Below, in pieces: positions 62,548-64,000 of a stretch of 64,000 nt of DNA; within the stretch, counting starts at the first letter, position 1, and each line of letters begins with the position of its first letter. Source of the stretch: an uncultured Flavobacteriales bacterium (GTDB taxonomy: Bacteria > Bacteroidota > Bacteroidia > Flavobacteriales_D > Parvicellaceae); NCBI GenBank assembly GCA_905480225.1, contig CAJQPO010000007.1, positions 1 through 64,000 of the forward strand. The letters are read 5' to 3'. A program made the position numbers and the translations under genes. A model generated the notes under the pieces. The model worked only from the letters and a program-made list of their open reading frames with translations. It did no database searches and was not told the origin of the DNA.

Positions 62548-64000
62548 GTGACTATTTGGCAAAACTATCCGCTCATACGTTTATTGTTCCCATTCTTGAT
62601 GGGGATTATCTATGGCATATATACAGGAGCAAGTTCAATAATGTGGGGTTGGACAGCACTTTTTTTATTTTTTGTATTACTACTATTAACAAGAACCAGG
62701 CTCGCTACACATCTGCGTCTAAATTGGATTTTCGGGTTAACTTCCAATGTTGCATTTTTTTGTGTTGCTGTTGCGCTTGTAATAGGAAATACAACAAAAT
62801 TCCAATTAGATTATCACGAAAAATTTGAAGAAAAAACGGAATGGTTAATTGCCCGAGTGAACTCAGATCCAATTGAAAAAGAAAAGTCTTATCAAATAAA
62901 GCTCGGTATTCAAGGTGTGTGGTACGATAGTGCTTTTAAGAATGCAAATGGTCAAGTTGTCGCATATTTCGAGAGGGATACAGCTGCTATTTTTAATTTG
63001 AATTACGGACAGCTTATCGCGGTTCGGCCCGTTTTTAAAAGCATTCAAGAACCTAAAAACCCTAGTCAGTTCAATTATAAAAAATACATGCGTTTTCAAG
63101 GAATCTATGAATCTGGATACGTGAAGTCACATAATTACATTGATTTAAACGTCAATACGGGTGCTTTTTTGTTTCAGTTTGCAATAAGTCTCAGAAAAAG
63201 ATTCCTTTCAATGCTACAAAAAAGTGGCATAGGACAAAGTCAGCTAGGTGTGGCATCCGCCTTGATTCTTGGACAAAAAGAACACTTAGACCCTAAAACC
63301 ATTCAATCTTATGCAAGTGCAGGCGCCATCCATGTTTTAGCCGTGTCGGGCTTGCATGTAGGGATTCTGTATTTAGTGCTAGATTTTCTTTTGCAATGGC
63401 TTGGAAAGCGGAATAGGGGTAGTTTCATCAAAACCATCTTATTGTTATTGATTCTTTGGTTCTATGCTTTACTTACCGGTTTAAGCCCATCGGTGTTGAG
63501 GGCGACAACGATGTTTTCATTTGTAATCATAGCCTCTGGAGTAAATCGAAAAAGCAACATATATAACACGCTCGCTGCTTCTGTTTTTTTCTTGCTAATT
63601 ATAGATCCATTTCTCCTTCTTCAAGTAGGGTTTCAGTTATCATACCTTGCTGTAATTGGTATAATTTATTTGCAGCCAAAGATCTACCAAAAACTTCATT
63701 TTAAAAATCAACTATTGAATTACATATGGAAGATATCATCGGTTTCAATTGCAGCCCAAATCGCTACTTTCCCTCTTTGCTTATTGTATTTTCACCAGTT
63801 CCCAATTTATTTTCTTTTATCGAATTTGGTCGTTATACCGTTAGCTGGTATCATCCTTACATTAGGTCTTTTAGTTATTGCGACTGGAGCAGTTTCCTTT
63901 ATCTCGGGCATCTTTGGTTTCGTGCTTAATGGTACAATTTGGATATTGAATACAATTATCATGTCAATACATTTTTTACCCTACAATGTAATTGAAGGAG
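62548..64000 (+). CDS. comEC: ComEC/Rec2 family DNA uptake channel protein, N-terminal part (cut by window edge)
   Basis: The frame is open from the GTG at 62548 to the end of the window (484 codons) with no stop. N-terminal membrane helices (about 8-65) precede an OB-fold-like DUF4131 region (WLIARVNSDPIEKEKSYQIK). The ComEC core then begins with LGVASALILGQKEHLDPKTI, YASAGAIHVLAVSGLHVGIL and TGLSPSVLRATTMF, followed by several membrane helices. ComEC carries single-stranded DNA across the inner membrane during natural transformation. GTG was chosen because IWQNYPLIRLLFPFLMG follows at once, as in relatives. The C-terminal metallo-beta-lactamase-like part lies outside. Confidence 0.9.
   Translation, partial: MTIWQNYPLIRLLFPFLMGIIYGIYTGASSIMWGWTALFLFFVLLLLTRTRLATHLRLNWIFGLTSNVAFFCVAVALVIGNTTKFQLDYHEKFEEKTEWLIARVNSDPIEKEKSYQIKLGIQGVWYDSAFKNANGQVVAYFERDTAAIFNLNYGQLIAVRPVFKSIQEPKNPSQFNYKKYMRFQGIYESGYVKSHNYIDLNVNTGAFLFQFAISLRKRFLSMLQKSGIGQSQLGVASALILGQKEHLDPKTIQSYASAGAIHVLAVSGLHVGILYLVLDFLLQWLGKRNRGSFIKTILLLLILWFYALLTGLSPSVLRATTMFSFVIIASGVNRKSNIYNTLAASVFFLLIIDPFLLLQVGFQLSYLAVIGIIYLQPKIYQKLHFKNQLLNYIWKISSVSIAAQIATFPLCLLYFHQFPIYFLLSNLVVIPLAGIILTLGLLVIATGAVSFISGIFGFVLNGTIWILNTIIMSIHFLPYNVIEG

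Overview
The window is a gene-dense, AT-rich chromosomal segment of a Bacteroidota bacterium, most likely of the order Flavobacteriales. Three things point there. There are type IX secretion (T9SS) parts: a type-B sorted adhesin, a PorP/SprF protein, a PorE-like protein and a DUF5103 plug. Several upstream regions carry TAnnTTTG -7 promoter elements and most genes lack Shine-Dalgarno sites. The gene order parA-parB-DUF5683-dapB-lepB-wbqC resembles that of flavobacteria. I see no rRNA, tRNA, insertion sequence, prophage or CRISPR array. Almost everything looks like core or lineage-core genome.

Layout. 1-6.4 kb: the start of a secreted protein (cut by the window edge), the fused B12-dependent acyl-CoA mutase icmF, then a TPR/SpoIIE-type phosphatase followed by a SiaC-like phosphoprotein. 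6.4-15.4 kb: a beta-propeller/SPOR protein and an alpha/beta hydrolase, then a TetR regulator, an outer-membrane-like protein, a lipoprotein and a tight operon of aldehyde dehydrogenase, GMC alcohol oxidase, thioesterase and a second, related TetR regulator. This looks like a regulated lipid or fatty-alcohol oxidation locus. 15.7-17.8 kb: a DCC-family protein and pruA. 18-27.3 kb: the T9SS block; its PorE-like gene is split by one in-frame TAA inside a six-copy ~255-bp repeat. 27.4-34.9 kb: the complete Na+-translocating NADH:quinone reductase operon nqrABCDEF, then apbE (FMN transferase) and, convergent to it, a small four-cysteine membrane protein that looks like the maturation factor NqrM.

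34.9-40 kb: a GIN-domain lipoprotein, a PagL-like deacylase, mazG, a CotH-like protein and a CsaA-like tRNA-binding protein. 40-43.3 kb: the translation operon thrS-infC-rpmI-rplT, in which infC appears to start at a rare AUA codon behind a strong Shine-Dalgarno site. 43.5-53.3 kb: hypothetical lipoproteins, a HAD protein, an acyl-CoA carboxylase beta subunit, wbqC, a long signal peptidase I, dapB, DUF5683, parB, parA and a UPF0173 hydrolase. 53.4-64 kb: an FMN reductase, a PUR-domain protein, an ABC exporter, an amino-acid dehydrogenase, nusB, a DUF1573 lipoprotein, yajC, coaE, dnaK with an upstream inverted repeat, a DUF4268 protein and comEC running off the right edge.

Best candidates for a second look: the nonsense codon in the PorE-like repeat gene, the AUA start of infC, the NqrM-like protein, the nqrF terminator lying inside the apbE signal peptide, the SiaA/SiaC-like pair without a SiaB neighbour, and the two-TetR alcohol-oxidation locus. 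I found no clearly new defence or mobile system.
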